Shown in pieces: positions 7,790-16,904 of a DNA stretch of 64,000 nt. The notes beneath the pieces are model-generated. The model saw nothing but the letters and a program-made list of their open reading frames with translations. It was not told the origin of the DNA and made no database searches. Both the position numbers and the translations under genes were made by a program. The first letter of the stretch is position 1; every line of letters begins with the position of its first letter. Origin of the DNA: DASPHG01 sp963748315 (GTDB lineage Bacteria; Actinomycetota; Thermoleophilia; Solirubrobacterales; Thermoleophilaceae); NCBI GenBank assembly GCA_963748315.1, contig CAVVIK010000006.1, positions 930,001 through 994,000 of the forward strand. Reading direction: 5' to 3'.

Positions 7790-8956
7790 TTAAGCCAATC
7801 TCTCCACGATCATCGCCTCGCCCTGGCCGCCGGCGACGCACATCGTCTCGAGGCCGATCGTCTTGTCGTCCGTCTCGAGCCCGTTGAGCAGGGTGGTCAT
7901 GATCCGCACGCCCGTCATGCCGAAGGGGTGCCCGAGCGCGATCGCCCCGCCGTGCGGGTTCATCTTCTCGAGCGGGATGTTGCACTCGGCCATGATCGGG
8001 ATGACCTGAGCGGCGAACGCCTCGTTCAGCTCGACGATGTCGACGTTGTCGATCGTCATGCCGGCGCGGTCGAGCGCCTTCCCGATCGCCCCGATAGGCG
8101 CGACGCCCATGTACTCAGGCTCGTTGCCCCACGTGGCCGCCGTGATGATGCGCGCGCGTGGCCTCAGCCCCAGCTCCTTCGCGCGGTCGGCGGACATGAC
8201 GAGCGCCGCGGCGGCGCCGTCGTTCAGGGGACAGGAGTTGCCGGCGGTCACCTTGCCGTCCTCGCGGAAGGCGGGTTGGAGCTGCGACAGCTTCTCGAGC
8301 GTCGAGCTGGCGCGCGGCCCGTCGTCCTTGGCGACCTCGTTCCCGTCCGGCGTCGTCACCGGAACGATTTCGCGGTCGAAGAACCCGTCCTCCTGGGACC
8401 TGACGGCGAGCTCCTGCGAGCGCTGCGCGTACTTGTCCATCTCCGCGCGGCTGACCTCGTAGCGGTCCGCGACGTTCTCGGCGGTGAGGCCCATCGAGAT
8501 GTACGCGTTCGGCTGTCCCGACTCCTTGCCCTGGAGCTTCTCGTTCTGGTCCGCCTCGCCCGCGGCCTCCTGGCGCTCGTTGTACTGGCTGACGAACTCG
8601 ACGCCGGCAGCGATGTAGGTGTCGCCCTGGCCGGCGACGACGTTGTTGGCGGCGATCCGGATCGCGTCGAGCCCGGACGCGCAGTAGCGGGCGACCGTCG
8701 AGCCGTTGGTCGTCTCGGGGAGCTTCTCCGAGAGCAGGACCATGATCCGGCCGATGTTGAAGGCCTGCTTGCCCTGCGGCAGGCCGCAGCCCGCGACGAC
8801 CTCCTCGACCGAGTCGGGCGCCACGTCCGGGTGGCGCTCCAGGAGCTGGTCGATGATGAACGCGCCCGTCTCGTCCGGGCGGAGCTGGGCGAGCGAGCCC
8901 TTGAAGGCGCGTCCGACCGGCGTGCGGACGGCGTCGACGATCACTGCTTCAGGCAT
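7790..8956 (-). CDS. Acetyl-CoA acetyltransferase / thiolase
   Basis: 388 residues, the normal thiolase length. The nucleophilic Cys is in STVARYCASGLDA (about residue 88). The catalytic His lies in HGGAIALGHPFGMTG, and the second Cys in CVAGGQGEAM near the C-terminus. It catalyses thiolytic cleavage of 3-ketoacyl-CoA or condensation of two acetyl-CoA, in the cytosol, in fatty-acid or polyhydroxyalkanoate metabolism. The start is the ATG at 8956, with an AGGAG-like sequence upstream (AAGGAGACTCTCTCA). A medium-chain reductase lies directly upstream on the same strand. Confidence 0.9.
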   Translation of the reverse strand: MPEAVIVDAVRTPVGRAFKGSLAQLRPDETGAFIIDQLLERHPDVAPDSVEEVVAGCGLPQGKQAFNIGRIMVLLSEKLPETTNGSTVARYCASGLDAIRIAANNVVAGQGDTYIAAGVEFVSQYNERQEAAGEADQNEKLQGKESGQPNAYISMGLTAENVADRYEVSRAEMDKYAQRSQELAVRSQEDGFFDREIVPVTTPDGNEVAKDDGPRASSTLEKLSQLQPAFREDGKVTAGNSCPLNDGAAAALVMSADRAKELGLRPRARIITAATWGNEPEYMGVAPIGAIGKALDRAGMTIDNVDIVELNEAFAAQVIPIMAECNIPLEKMNPHGGAIALGHPFGMTGVRIMTTLLNGLETDDKTIGLETMCVAGGQGEAMIVERLA

Positions 8957-9003
8957 TGAGAGAGTCTCCTTGGCGGCTGGCGGCTTGGTTAGGCCCCGAC
9001 ACC

Positions 9004-9924
9004 CTACGGAACGAGGATCAGCTTCACGTGCGGGGAGGCGGCCTGGCGCTCCCAGGCCTCGGCGACGTCGTCGAGCGGGACCTCCTCGTACTCGACCGTC
9101 AGGCGCCCGGCGGCGGCGTGGTCGCACATCGCGCGGTACGCGGCATGCTTCACCTCCGGCGGTGTGATCCCGTTGGCGTGACCGAGCACCTGCAACGCCT
9201 TCCCGCGCACCACGCCCGAGTCGAGCGTGGTCTGCTGGCCGGCCGCCTGGCCGAGAACGACCAGCCGCCCGTTCGCTTTCATCGCCTCGGTGGCGGTTGC
9301 CGTGTGCTCGCCCCACAGCGGGTCGAGCACCACGTCGATGCCGCCGTCGGCGGCGTCACGGAGCTCCTCCGCCGTCGCGGGGAGCCGCACGTGGGCGTCC
9401 GCGTCGACCGCGGCCAGCTTCTCGGGATCACGCCCCGCCGCGATCACGCGCCCGGCGCCCAGCAGCTTCGCCGCCTGGACGCCGATCTGGCCGACGACGC
9501 CGGTGGCGCCCAGGATCAGGACGGTCTCGCCCTCCTCGAGGCACGCGCGGTTCGCGAGCGGCACCCAGGCGGCGATGCCGGCGACCCCGAGACAGGCGGC
9601 CAGGGCGTCCTCGACACCGTCCGGGATCTCGGCAGCCATAGCCAGGCGAATGGCCGCGCGCTCGGCCATCGACCCGTCGCCGATGTAGCCCGCTCCGGTC
9701 TCGAACCAGAGCCTGGCGCCGTCGCCGGTGCGGCCGACTCCCTCGACGCCCGGCACGTACGGCGGGTTGGGCGGGCCGGCGTAGAGGCGCCCCGCCGCGA
9801 TCGAGAGGTCGACGGGGTTGATCGGCGCGGCGGTGACATCGACGACGACCTCGCCCTCCGGCTCGGGGTGGTCCGCGACGAGCTCGGGCGCACTCCCGAC
9901 CTCGGGAATCAGAGCGGCACGCAC
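9004..9924 (-). CDS. Medium-chain zinc-free dehydrogenase / quinone oxidoreductase-like
   Basis: 306 residues. The N-terminal GroES-like domain has AAPINPVDLSIAAGRLY, and the Rossmann loop is VLILGATGVVGQIGVQAAK at about residue 140. No structural zinc cysteine cluster is seen, so the quinone-oxidoreductase branch is likely. Reaction: NADPH-dependent reduction of a quinone or activated double bond. It lies about 47 bp upstream of the thiolase on the same strand, so they may share a transcript. A REP pair begins 7 bp upstream of its start. Confidence 0.8.
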   Translation of the reverse strand: MRAALIPEVGSAPELVADHPEPEGEVVVDVTAAPINPVDLSIAAGRLYAGPPNPPYVPGVEGVGRTGDGARLWFETGAGYIGDGSMAERAAIRLAMAAEIPDGVEDALAACLGVAGIAAWVPLANRACLEEGETVLILGATGVVGQIGVQAAKLLGAGRVIAAGRDPEKLAAVDADAHVRLPATAEELRDAADGGIDVVLDPLWGEHTATATEAMKANGRLVVLGQAAGQQTTLDSGVVRGKALQVLGHANGITPPEVKHAAYRAMCDHAAAGRLTVEYEEVPLDDVAEAWERQAASPHVKLILVP

Positions 9925-9930
9925 GCACGC

Positions 9931-9982
9931 AACTTAAGGGGTCAGACCCCTTGAGTCCTCGGCACTTAAGGGGTCAGACCCC
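9931..9982. repeat. REP doublet at the 3' side of RAYT-1
   Basis: Two copies of the palindromic core GGGGTCAGACCCC (centres near 9943 and 9976), each preceded by ACTTAA. The first is followed by TTGAGT. The transposase stop codon (9934-9936) and its last ~15 codons lie inside this doublet, so the repeat writes the C-terminus GSDPLSAEDSRGLTP. Confidence 0.85.
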
Positions 9983-10476
9983 GGACCGCAGCTGTACCAC
10001 TCGCGGCGAGCGAGGTCGACGAGGCCTTTCGCATCCTGGCGGAGTACGTCGCGGCAACTGCTCCAGGGCCAGTCCGCGGGACGCGCACAGAGGCCGGACC
10101 GAACTGGGTTTGCCTCGATGTACGCGAACGTCGTCCAGAGCTGCTCGTCGTCTTTGATTCGGACGGCGCCATAGCGTCCTTGGAAGAGATGGCCAACGCG
10201 CCCGTGCCGTTCGTTGAAGATTTGGCCATACGCGCCATGGAGACGCTGCATCCCACGCCCTAGGTTCGCGGCCGGCGTCTCGAGCAAGAGGTGCACGTGG
10301 TTGTCCATGAGGCAGTAGGCGAGGCACTGCCACTTGCGTCGCTCGATCTCGCGCCGCAGAAGCGCGAGGTATGTCCAGCGATCCTGGTCGTCGAGAAATA
10401 TCCGCTGCTTGCCGTTCCCGCGTGCGTAGACGTGGTAGACGCCACCTTCGACCTCTTCGCGCGGCTTGCGGGGCAC
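9934..10476 (-). CDS. REP-associated tyrosine transposase RAYT-1 (Y1_Tnp/TnpA_REP family)
   Basis: 180 residues from GTG 10476. It has the family opening (GGVYHVYARGNGKQRIF), the HUH-type metal motif NHVHLLLET, and a likely catalytic Tyr in GHLFQGRYGAVR. It ends with IEANPVRSGLC … WPWSS, also characteristic. RAYTs are single-copy, domesticated relatives of IS200/IS605 transposases that nick single-stranded REP hairpins and are thought to mobilise REPs. REP doublets flank it on both sides, and the last residues are encoded by one of them. Confidence 0.9.
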   Translation of the reverse strand: MPRKPREEVEGGVYHVYARGNGKQRIFLDDQDRWTYLALLRREIERRKWQCLAYCLMDNHVHLLLETPAANLGRGMQRLHGAYGQIFNERHGRVGHLFQGRYGAVRIKDDEQLWTTFAYIEANPVRSGLCARPADWPWSSCRDVLRQDAKGLVDLARREWYSCGPGSDPLSAEDSRGLTP

Positions 10477-10517
10477 GCGAAGGTGAGGTTGGGCAGCGCT
10501 GCTTTCGCCCCGCGGGA

Positions 10518-10562
10518 GGGTCAGACCCCTTGAGTCGCGCGCACTTAAGGGGTCAGACCCCT
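10518..10562. repeat. REP doublet at the 5' side of RAYT-1
   Basis: Two more copies of the GGGTCAGACCCC palindrome (near 10524 and 10555), with the same flanks TTGAGT and ACTTAA as the doublet on the other side of the transposase. The 103-bp gap between RAYT-1 and the SDR gene is largely this doublet. Confidence 0.85.
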
Positions 10563-10579
10563 AGCGGAGGCCGCGCGCA

Positions 10580-11347
10580 TCAGCGCGGCGGCATGCGGAG
10601 CGCGCCGTCGAGCCGGATCGTCTCGCCGTTCAGCATCTGGTTCTCGGCGACGTGGCACGCGAGCAGCGCGAACTCGTGCGGGTCGCCCAGGCGGGGCGGG
10701 AACGGGATGCCCTTTCCGAGCGCCTCGCGCTGCTCCTGCGGCAGGGCCGCGAGGAGCGGTGTGTCGAAGAGGCCTGGCGCGATCGTGTTCACGCGGATCC
10801 CACGATTCGAGAGATCGCGTGCGGCCGGCAGCGTCAGCGCGGCGACGCCGCCCTTCGACGCCGAGTAGGCGGTCTGCCCGATCTGGCCGTCCCAGGCGGC
10901 GATCGACGCCGTCATCACGACGCAGCCGCGCTCGCCGCTGTCGTCGGGCTCGTTCTCGTTCATGGCGGCGGCGCCGAGTCGAAGCACGTTGTACATCCCG
11001 ATCAGGTTCACCTTGATCACGGTCTCGAACGGTTGGAGGTTCGCCGCGCCCTGCTTGCCGACCGTCTTCTCGGCCCAGCCGATGCCGGCGCATCCGACGA
11101 CGAACCGCAGCTCGCCGAACGCCTCGACTGCGCCGTCCACGGCCGTGGCGACGGAGCTCTCGTCCGTGACGTCGGCCTCGAACGCGACGGCTGCGTCGCC
11201 GAGCTCGTCCGCGAGCGCCGAGCCCTTGTCGGCATCGCGGTCCACGATCGCCGCCCTGCCACCGCGCGCGACGATCTCGCGCACCGTCGCGCCGCCGAGT
11301 CCCGAGGCGCCGCCCGAGACGAGCGCGGCCTTGCCGTTCAGCTCCAT
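10580..11347 (-). CDS. Short-chain dehydrogenase (3-hydroxyacyl-CoA dehydrogenase type II-like)
   Basis: 255 residues. The cofactor loop is SGGASGLGGATV, followed by NAG-equivalent VGCAGIG. The catalytic set includes the Ser in VVMTASIAAW and YSASKGG (YxxxK). The acidic residue after beta-2 (IVDRDADKG) favours NAD(H). The sequence resembles HSD17B10-type 3-hydroxyacyl-CoA dehydrogenases, which oxidise 3-hydroxyacyl-CoA in beta-oxidation or isoleucine breakdown. The neighbouring thiolase fits that, though RAYT-1 and its REPs separate them. The substrate is inferred. Confidence 0.8.
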   Translation of the reverse strand: MELNGKAALVSGGASGLGGATVREIVARGGRAAIVDRDADKGSALADELGDAAVAFEADVTDESSVATAVDGAVEAFGELRFVVGCAGIGWAEKTVGKQGAANLQPFETVIKVNLIGMYNVLRLGAAAMNENEPDDSGERGCVVMTASIAAWDGQIGQTAYSASKGGVAALTLPAARDLSNRGIRVNTIAPGLFDTPLLAALPQEQREALGKGIPFPPRLGDPHEFALLACHVAENQMLNGETIRLDGALRMPPR

Positions 11348-11359
11348 GACGGCGGCAGA

Positions 11360-12313
11360 CTAACCGCGGCGGCGAGCGAGGCTCAGTCCGAACGCTCCAT
11401 CGGTGAAGAAGCGCTCGAGCCGGAAGCCGGCCTCGTCCAGCTCGCGTTCGATCCGCTCCAGCGTGAACTTCGCGCTGATCTCGGTCCTGATCTCCTCGCG
11501 CGCGGCGATGTCGACCTGGAGCTCAGCGCCGGGAATCGCCACGGACTGGTCCGACAGCGCCCGCAGCCGCATTTCGACCCATTCGTTTTCGACATCGAAG
11601 AACGCGACATGCTCGAATGCGTCGGGGTCGAAGTCGGCGTCGAGCTCGCGGTTCAGCACGTGCAGCACGTTGCGGTTGAACTCGGCGGTGACACCCGCCT
11701 CGTCGTTGTAAGCCGCCTCGATCGTCGCGGCGTCCTTCACCAGGTCCGTTCCGAGCAGGAGCCATTCGCCGAGCCCGGACAGGCGGTCGAGCAGCATCGA
11801 GCGCTCGAGCGGGTAGAAGTTCCCGATCGTGCCGCCGAGGAAGGCGGTGAGGCGCTCGCGCCCGGCCGGGATCATCTCGAGGTGCGACTCGAAGTCGCCG
11901 ACCACGCCGTGCAGCGAGATGCCCGGGAACTGCTCGTCGAGGATCTCGACGCACTCGCGCACCACGGTCTCCGAGCAGTCGAACGGCACGTAGCCGCGCA
12001 GGCGGCCGCGGCCGGCCATCGCAAAGAGCAGCGCGCGCGTCTTCGAGGCCGTGCCGGAGCCGAGCTCGACCAGCTCCTGCGCTCCGGTCAGCTCGGCGAT
12101 CTCCGGCGCGTGGCGGTTCAGGAGAGCCCGCTCGGACCGCGTCGGGTAGTACTCGGGCAGCGCCGTGATCTGCTCGAAGAGCTCCGAGCCGCGCGCGTCG
12201 TAGAAGTACTTCGGCGGGATCTCCTTCAGCGGCAGCCCGAGGCCGTGCCGGACGTCCGCGGCGAGCGATTCGAGCGCGCCACCCGAGAGGTGGCTTTCGA
12301 TCACGCTGCGCAT
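11360..12313 (-). CDS. egtD: L-histidine N(alpha)-methyltransferase EgtD
   Basis: 317 residues, the usual EgtD length. Family features are PPKYFYDARGSELFEQI near the N-terminus, the SAM-binding motif LVELGSGTASKTR, and GTIGNFYPLER. It makes hercynine by trimethylating the alpha-amino group of histidine with SAM, the first step of ergothioneine synthesis, in the cytosol. The start ATG at 12313 lies inside the end of egtB (13-bp overlap), so the genes are coupled. The frame extends further upstream only as antisense of egtB. Confidence 0.93.
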   Translation of the reverse strand: MRSVIESHLSGGALESLAADVRHGLGLPLKEIPPKYFYDARGSELFEQITALPEYYPTRSERALLNRHAPEIAELTGAQELVELGSGTASKTRALLFAMAGRGRLRGYVPFDCSETVVRECVEILDEQFPGISLHGVVGDFESHLEMIPAGRERLTAFLGGTIGNFYPLERSMLLDRLSGLGEWLLLGTDLVKDAATIEAAYNDEAGVTAEFNRNVLHVLNRELDADFDPDAFEHVAFFDVENEWVEMRLRALSDQSVAIPGAELQVDIAAREEIRTEISAKFTLERIERELDEAGFRLERFFTDGAFGLSLARRRG

Positions 12314-13481
12314 CTGAACCCCGCGAAGATCTGCCGCCGCTGCGGCAGGTCCCAGTTGCGGAAGCGGTTGTCGACGACCCGCGCGCGCGTCGCCCACGAG
12401 CCGCCGCGCAGCACGCGGTAACCGCCACCGAAGAACACCTCGGAGTACTCCCGGTACGGGTGGGCGCGGAAGCCCGGGTACGGCCCGAACTCCGTGCTCG
12501 TCCACTCCCACTGGTCGCCGATCATCCCGAGTGCGCCGCAGGGTGAGGCCGCATCCGGATACGCACCGGCGGGGACCGGCCCACAGCTGGTCTGGTCGAG
12601 ATTCGCGAGCGCGGGCGTTGGGGCCGCTTCCCCCACGGGTAGCGGTAGGACTCACCGGTAGCGGGGTCCCATGACGCGGCCTTCTCCCACTCGGCCTCGG
12701 TCGGCAGGCGCTTACCGCGGAAGCGGGCGTACGCAGCCGCCTCCTCCCAGGACACGTGCATCACCGGCAGCTGCGGGTGGGGCGCTGTCCCGTTCCAATG
12801 CAGCGGCTCCTCGGCACCCTCGGCATCCATGAACTCGATCCAGTCGCCGACGGTCACCGGGAGTCGGTCGATCTCGAACGCGGGCAGGTCGACCACGTGG
12901 CGGGAACGCTCGTTGTCGTAGGCGAAGCCGTCGGCCGGCGCGCCCATCTCGAACGGGCCGGCCTCGACTCGGACCATGTCCGGCCCGCGCGTTGAAACAA
13001 GCGGGGACGGGGCCGTTTCTTGCAGCAGCCCGGCCAGGCACAGCGTCTGCAGCATCGTCTCGTTGTGCTGTTGCTCGTGGCGGATGACCAGCTCGACCAG
13101 CGCGAGGTCGCCGTCGAAGGAGTCCAGGATCGTGCGCGAGCGCTCGCGCACCGCGGCCATGTAGCCGCGGACCTCGGACGCGCGCAGGTAGTCGAGCGTT
13201 CCGCGGTCGGCGCGCGGGGTCTCGTCGGCGTCGTAGATCTGCGCGAGGTCGGGGCGCAGCAGGTCGAGCCCGCCGGCCGCACGGCAGAGCCACAGGTCCT
13301 CGAAGGCGGCGATGTGCCCGAGGTCCCAGGCGAGCGGGCTCATCAGTCGGCTGTGAACCCGGTCGAGGTCCTCGTCGTTCACTGCCGAAACGAGCGACAG
13401 CGTCCTATCCCGGCTCTCCTCGAGTGCCGCGAGCAGCCCTCCGACCCCTCCGCGGGGCGCTGTTTCGGTAGGGGAGTGCAT
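12301..13481 (-). CDS. egtB: Hercynine oxygenase / sulfoxide synthase EgtB, frameshifted
   Basis: The N-terminal DinB-like domain carries the iron-binding HEQQHNE motif and LGHIAAFEDLW. The C-terminal formylglycine-generating-enzyme-like domain includes VSWEEAAAYARFRGKRLPT and the ending RGGSWATRAR … AGFRCAA. EgtB joins hercynine and gamma-glutamylcysteine (or cysteine) with O2. The frame breaks at a five-C run (12630-12634). One added G on the coding strand restores YPWGEAAPTPALANLDQ, so a sequencing error is likely. The start ATG 13481 has GAGGA upstream; an ATG at 13517 is an alternative. It forms an operon with egtD. Confidence 0.88.
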
Positions 13482-13556
13482 CTGCCGAACGTCCTCGGGA
13501 GAACGTTCGCTCCACATGCTACGCGGGATCACCGGAGCGGGTAGGTTTCTCCTCGC

Positions 13557-14015
13557 ATGGACTTGGGCCGCCTGCAAAGAGGTGAATTCATCGGCTTTGC
13601 GGGCGTAGGCGTGCTCCTCGTCTCGCTCTTCATGCCGTGGTTCGAGACGTCGGACAACCCCAACGCGCAGATCAACGGCGAGACCGGCGAGTTCAACGCC
13701 TTCGACACCTACGGGTCGCTCGACTGGCTGCTGGTCGCCGCCTGCCTCGCGCCGTTCATCCTCGCCTGGATCGTCGTGCGCGGGCACAAGCTCACCTGGC
13801 GCCCGGGCGAGATCACGATGATCGTCGGGATGACCGCGTTCGCGCTGATCATCCTCAACGGCGTCATCCTCGGCAGGCCGGGCGATCCCGATTCGGAGAT
13901 CGACATCAAGATCGGCTACGTCGTCGGCCTGATCGGCGCGGCGATGATCTGCGCGGGCGGCATCATCCGCCAGGCGGAGGGCGACCGCGCGCGCAAGCCG
14001 CCCGGCACGCTGTAG
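13557..14015 (+). CDS. Conserved four-helix membrane protein, unknown function
   Basis: 152 residues. Four hydrophobic stretches lie at about residues 13-28, 57-76, 86-104 and 122-138. An extracytoplasmic loop with acidic and Asn residues separates helices 1 and 2. I do not recognise a specific family. The stop lies 2 bp before the glpX ATG on the same strand, so the two are co-transcribed. It is divergent from egtB with a short gap of about 75 bp. Confidence 0.7.
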   Translation: MDLGRLQRGEFIGFAGVGVLLVSLFMPWFETSDNPNAQINGETGEFNAFDTYGSLDWLLVAACLAPFILAWIVVRGHKLTWRPGEITMIVGMTAFALIILNGVILGRPGDPDSEIDIKIGYVVGLIGAAMICAGGIIRQAEGDRARKPPGTL

Positions 14016-14017
14016 CG

Positions 14018-15058
14018 ATGCAGGCGGAGACACCCGAGCGCGAGTTCGAGCTCATCACGGGCGAGCAGGAGGCGGCGGTGCCCGACCGCAACATTGCAAT
14101 GGAGCTCGTGCGCGTCACCGAGTACGGCGCGCTCGCCGCCGCGCGCTGGATCGGGAAGGGCGAGAAGAACGACGCGGACAAGGCCGCCGTCGACGCCATG
14201 CGGCTCGCGCTGCACAACGTCTCGATGGACGGGGTCGTCGTGATCGGCGAGGGCGAGAAGGACGAGGCTCCGATGCTCTACAACGGCGAGCACATCGGCG
14301 ACGGGTCGCCGCCCCAGGTCGACATCGCCGTCGATCCGCTCGAGGGGACCGAGCTGACCGCGATGGGCTTCCCGAACGCGCTGTCGGTGATCGCGCTGTC
14401 GGAGCGCGGCACGATGTTCAACCCGGGCCCCGCCGTCTACATGGAGAAGATGGCCACCTCGCCGTCACTGGCGCACGTGCTCGACATGGACCGGCCGCTC
14501 GGCGAGATCGTGAACGCGATCGCGAAGGAGAAGGGCACCGACGTCGGCGACGTGATGGTGGTCATGCTCGACCGCCCGCGCCACGAGCAGCAGGTGAAGG
14601 AGATCCGTGAGGCGGGCGCGCGAATCCGCTTCATCCTCCACGGCGACGTGTCGGCGTCGATACTCGCCGTTCAGGAGGGTTCGCCGGTGGACCTTCTGTG
14701 GGGGATCGGCGGCACTCCTGAGGGCGTCATCTCCGCGTGTGCGATCAAGTGCCTGGGCGGCCAGATCCTCGGCCGTCTGTGGCCGCGCAACGACGAGGAG
14801 AAGCAGGCGATCACCGACGCCGGACTGGAGCTCGACGAGGTGCTCGACCGCGAGCGGCTGGTCGCCGGCGAGAACGCCTTCTTCGCGGCGACGGGTGTGA
14901 CCGAGGGCGACGTGCTCGAGGGCGTGCGCTACCTGTCGAGCGGCGCAGCCACGACCGAGTCGCTTGCGATGCGCTCGCGCTCCGGAACGGTCCGGCGCAT
15001 CGCCGCGCGCCATGACCGCGCGAAGCTGCGCCAGATCACCGGCGAGCGCATCGGCTAG
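14018..15058 (+). CDS. glpX: Class II fructose-1,6-bisphosphatase GlpX
   Basis: 346 residues. GlpX signatures are IGEGEKDEAPMLYNGEHIG, VDIAVDPLEGTELTA (metal-binding DPLEGT) and a later LLWGIGGTPEGV. It hydrolyses fructose-1,6-bisphosphate to fructose-6-phosphate with divalent metal, the gluconeogenic step used in most actinobacteria lacking a class I enzyme. The start ATG at 14018 follows the membrane protein stop by 2 bp. The 3' end overlaps the convergent gene by 4 bp. Confidence 0.94.
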   Translation: MQAETPEREFELITGEQEAAVPDRNIAMELVRVTEYGALAAARWIGKGEKNDADKAAVDAMRLALHNVSMDGVVVIGEGEKDEAPMLYNGEHIGDGSPPQVDIAVDPLEGTELTAMGFPNALSVIALSERGTMFNPGPAVYMEKMATSPSLAHVLDMDRPLGEIVNAIAKEKGTDVGDVMVVMLDRPRHEQQVKEIREAGARIRFILHGDVSASILAVQEGSPVDLLWGIGGTPEGVISACAIKCLGGQILGRLWPRNDEEKQAITDAGLELDEVLDRERLVAGENAFFAATGVTEGDVLEGVRYLSSGAATTESLAMRSRSGTVRRIAARHDRAKLRQITGERIG

Positions 15059-15687
15059 GACGGCCGCTCGATCTCCGTCCGCAGTTGGCCGACCTTGCTG
15101 GGCACGAGGTCGAGCCGCGCAAGCGAGCGGAGGAAGCCGTTCGTAACGAGCACGTGGATCTTCAGCTGCGTGTAGCGGTAGATCCGCGCGCCGATCTTCG
15201 CGAACCAGCCCCAGCCACCGAGCGCGGGATAGAAGTTCGCGACCTCTGACGTAACCCGCGCGGTCACCTCTTCCTCGCCGGCGTCCGGCGAACGCGTGAC
15301 CTTGATGCGCAGGAAGCCCTTGCCACGGCCGGGTGGTGCGACGAGCAGACCGCGGTCGATGCGCCACGTGACCACGCCGCAGTCCGGCTGCGTCTCGTAC
15401 TCGGGCGCCTGGAAGCGCAGCAGCGTGAACGGCGGTGTGAGGAAGACGATCCGGCGCGTCGTCGGCGTGTAGACCACGCGCAGGAGGCCGAGCGAGATCT
15501 TCGACAGCCAGCGCCAGTAGGTCCGCGCAAGGCGCTCGAGGTACTCGGGGTTCCAGATCCGGTCGAGCTCGCGCCGGGGCAGGGTGAGCTCGGCCTCCTG
15601 CTTGGATGTGACCGGCCCGCCGGGCGCCCATTCGGACTCCGGCGACTTGATCAGCTTCACCCGGGCGAGGTCGCGCGTCTTCGTCAC
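15055..15687 (-). CDS. Conserved hypothetical protein downstream of moeA
   Basis: 210 residues from a GTG that overlaps the moeA stop by GTGA. No signal peptide or clear membrane helix. Mixed beta-rich sequence such as RRIVFLTPPFTLLRFQAPEY and WRIDRGLLVAPPGRGKGFLR suggests a soluble beta-sheet protein. A short aromatic segment (LGGWGWFAKIGARIYRYTQ) lies near the C-terminus. I do not recognise the family. Coupling to moeA suggests co-expression but not necessarily a molybdenum-cofactor role. Confidence 0.7.
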   Translation of the reverse strand: MTKTRDLARVKLIKSPESEWAPGGPVTSKQEAELTLPRRELDRIWNPEYLERLARTYWRWLSKISLGLLRVVYTPTTRRIVFLTPPFTLLRFQAPEYETQPDCGVVTWRIDRGLLVAPPGRGKGFLRIKVTRSPDAGEEEVTARVTSEVANFYPALGGWGWFAKIGARIYRYTQLKIHVLVTNGFLRSLARLDLVPSKVGQLRTEIERPS

Positions 15688-16874
15688 AGGAGCTCGATGT
15701 CTATCCGCTCGCCCGCGGCGACGTCGCCGTCGCCCGCCGGCACACGCGCGAGCGCGTCCGCGCCGAGCATCGACGTGAGCACGTGCGACATCTGTGCCTT
15801 CGTGGGCCACACGACCCAGCCGTCGTCGCCCTGCTCCAGCCGGACGCGGACCATCTGATCGCGCTTCGGGTTGCGCCGCAGCGGCTCGCCGGCCCGGGCC
15901 CGCGCACCCCGGATGCCGGGATCCGCGCCCTGGAGCGCGCGCACCGCCGGCCGGGCGAACAGGTGGAACGTGACCATCGCCGAGACGGGGTTGCCCGGCA
16001 GCCCGAAGACGAGTGTCCCGTCGCGGCTGCCGAACCACGTCGGCTTGCCCGGCTGGAGCCGCACGCCCCAGAAGCGTTCTTCGACGCCGAGCGCGGCGAG
16101 CGCGGGCTTCACGTGGTCGTGGCGTCCAACGGACACGCCGCCGGTGACGCACACGACGTCCGCGTCGCCGAGTGCCGACGACAGCGCCGCATGCGTGGCG
16201 TCCGCGTCATCCGCGACGTGCCCGCGCTCGACGACGGCCGCCCCAGTGCGCGCGGCCTGCGCAGCGACGCCGTAGGCGTTCGAGTTCCTGATCTGACCCG
16301 GGGCGAGCTCGTCGCCGGGCTCGACCAGCTCATCGCCCGTCGCGAGCACCGCGAGCCGCGGCCGCTGCGCGCACGCGATCGCCGGCAGCCCGAGCGACGC
16401 GAGCACCGCCACCTCGGCCGGGCCGATCTCCGTGCCGGCGGTGAGGACCGTCTCGCCGGCGCGGACGTCCTCGCCTGCGCGGCGGATGTTGGCGCCGGCC
16501 TCGGTCTGGGGCACAACGACCTCTCCGTCTCGTTCCTCGATCCGCTCGACCGGCACGACGGCGTACGCTCCCTGCGGCACGACCGCTCCCGTCGAGATGC
16601 GGCAAGCGGTCCCCTGCGCGAGCGGCGCCGGCGAAGGGGCGCCCGCGCGGGACTCGGCCTCGATTCGCAGGGTGCCCGCGTCCGCGGCCGGCACGGCGTA
16701 GCCGTCCATCGCCGAGGCGTCGAACGGCGGCAGGTCCCGATCGGCCTCGGCGTCGGCGGCGAGGACGCGTCCGAGCGCATCCGCGAGCTCGACGTCCTCG
16801 GCAGGAAGCGGCCGGACCGCCGCGAGCACGCGCTGCCGCGCCTCGTCGATCGAGATCAGGTCCGGCGCGCCCAT
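15684..16874 (-). CDS. moeA: Molybdopterin molybdenumtransferase MoeA
   Basis: 396 residues. Domains run MoeA N-terminal (LPPFDASAMDGYAV, about residue 48), linker, then the MoCF-binding domain with TGDELVEPGDEL, CVTGGVSVGRHDHV and FGLPGNPVSAMV. It inserts molybdate into adenylylated molybdopterin to give active Mo cofactor. No molybdoenzyme gene is seen in the window. The start ATG at 16874 opens the two-gene unit with the 210-residue protein. Confidence 0.93.
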   Translation of the reverse strand: MGAPDLISIDEARQRVLAAVRPLPAEDVELADALGRVLAADAEADRDLPPFDASAMDGYAVPAADAGTLRIEAESRAGAPSPAPLAQGTACRISTGAVVPQGAYAVVPVERIEERDGEVVVPQTEAGANIRRAGEDVRAGETVLTAGTEIGPAEVAVLASLGLPAIACAQRPRLAVLATGDELVEPGDELAPGQIRNSNAYGVAAQAARTGAAVVERGHVADDADATHAALSSALGDADVVCVTGGVSVGRHDHVKPALAALGVEERFWGVRLQPGKPTWFGSRDGTLVFGLPGNPVSAMVTFHLFARPAVRALQGADPGIRGARARAGEPLRRNPKRDQMVRVRLEQGDDGWVVWPTKAQMSHVLTSMLGADALARVPAGDGDVAAGERIDIELL

Positions 16875-16904
16875 GGGCGCATCATGACGGCCGCGGAGCC
16901 GGGC

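Noticed and set aside
10652..12421. 589-codon plus-strand frame over the SDR and egtD
   Set aside because: Shadow frame. Both minus-strand genes show complete family motifs.
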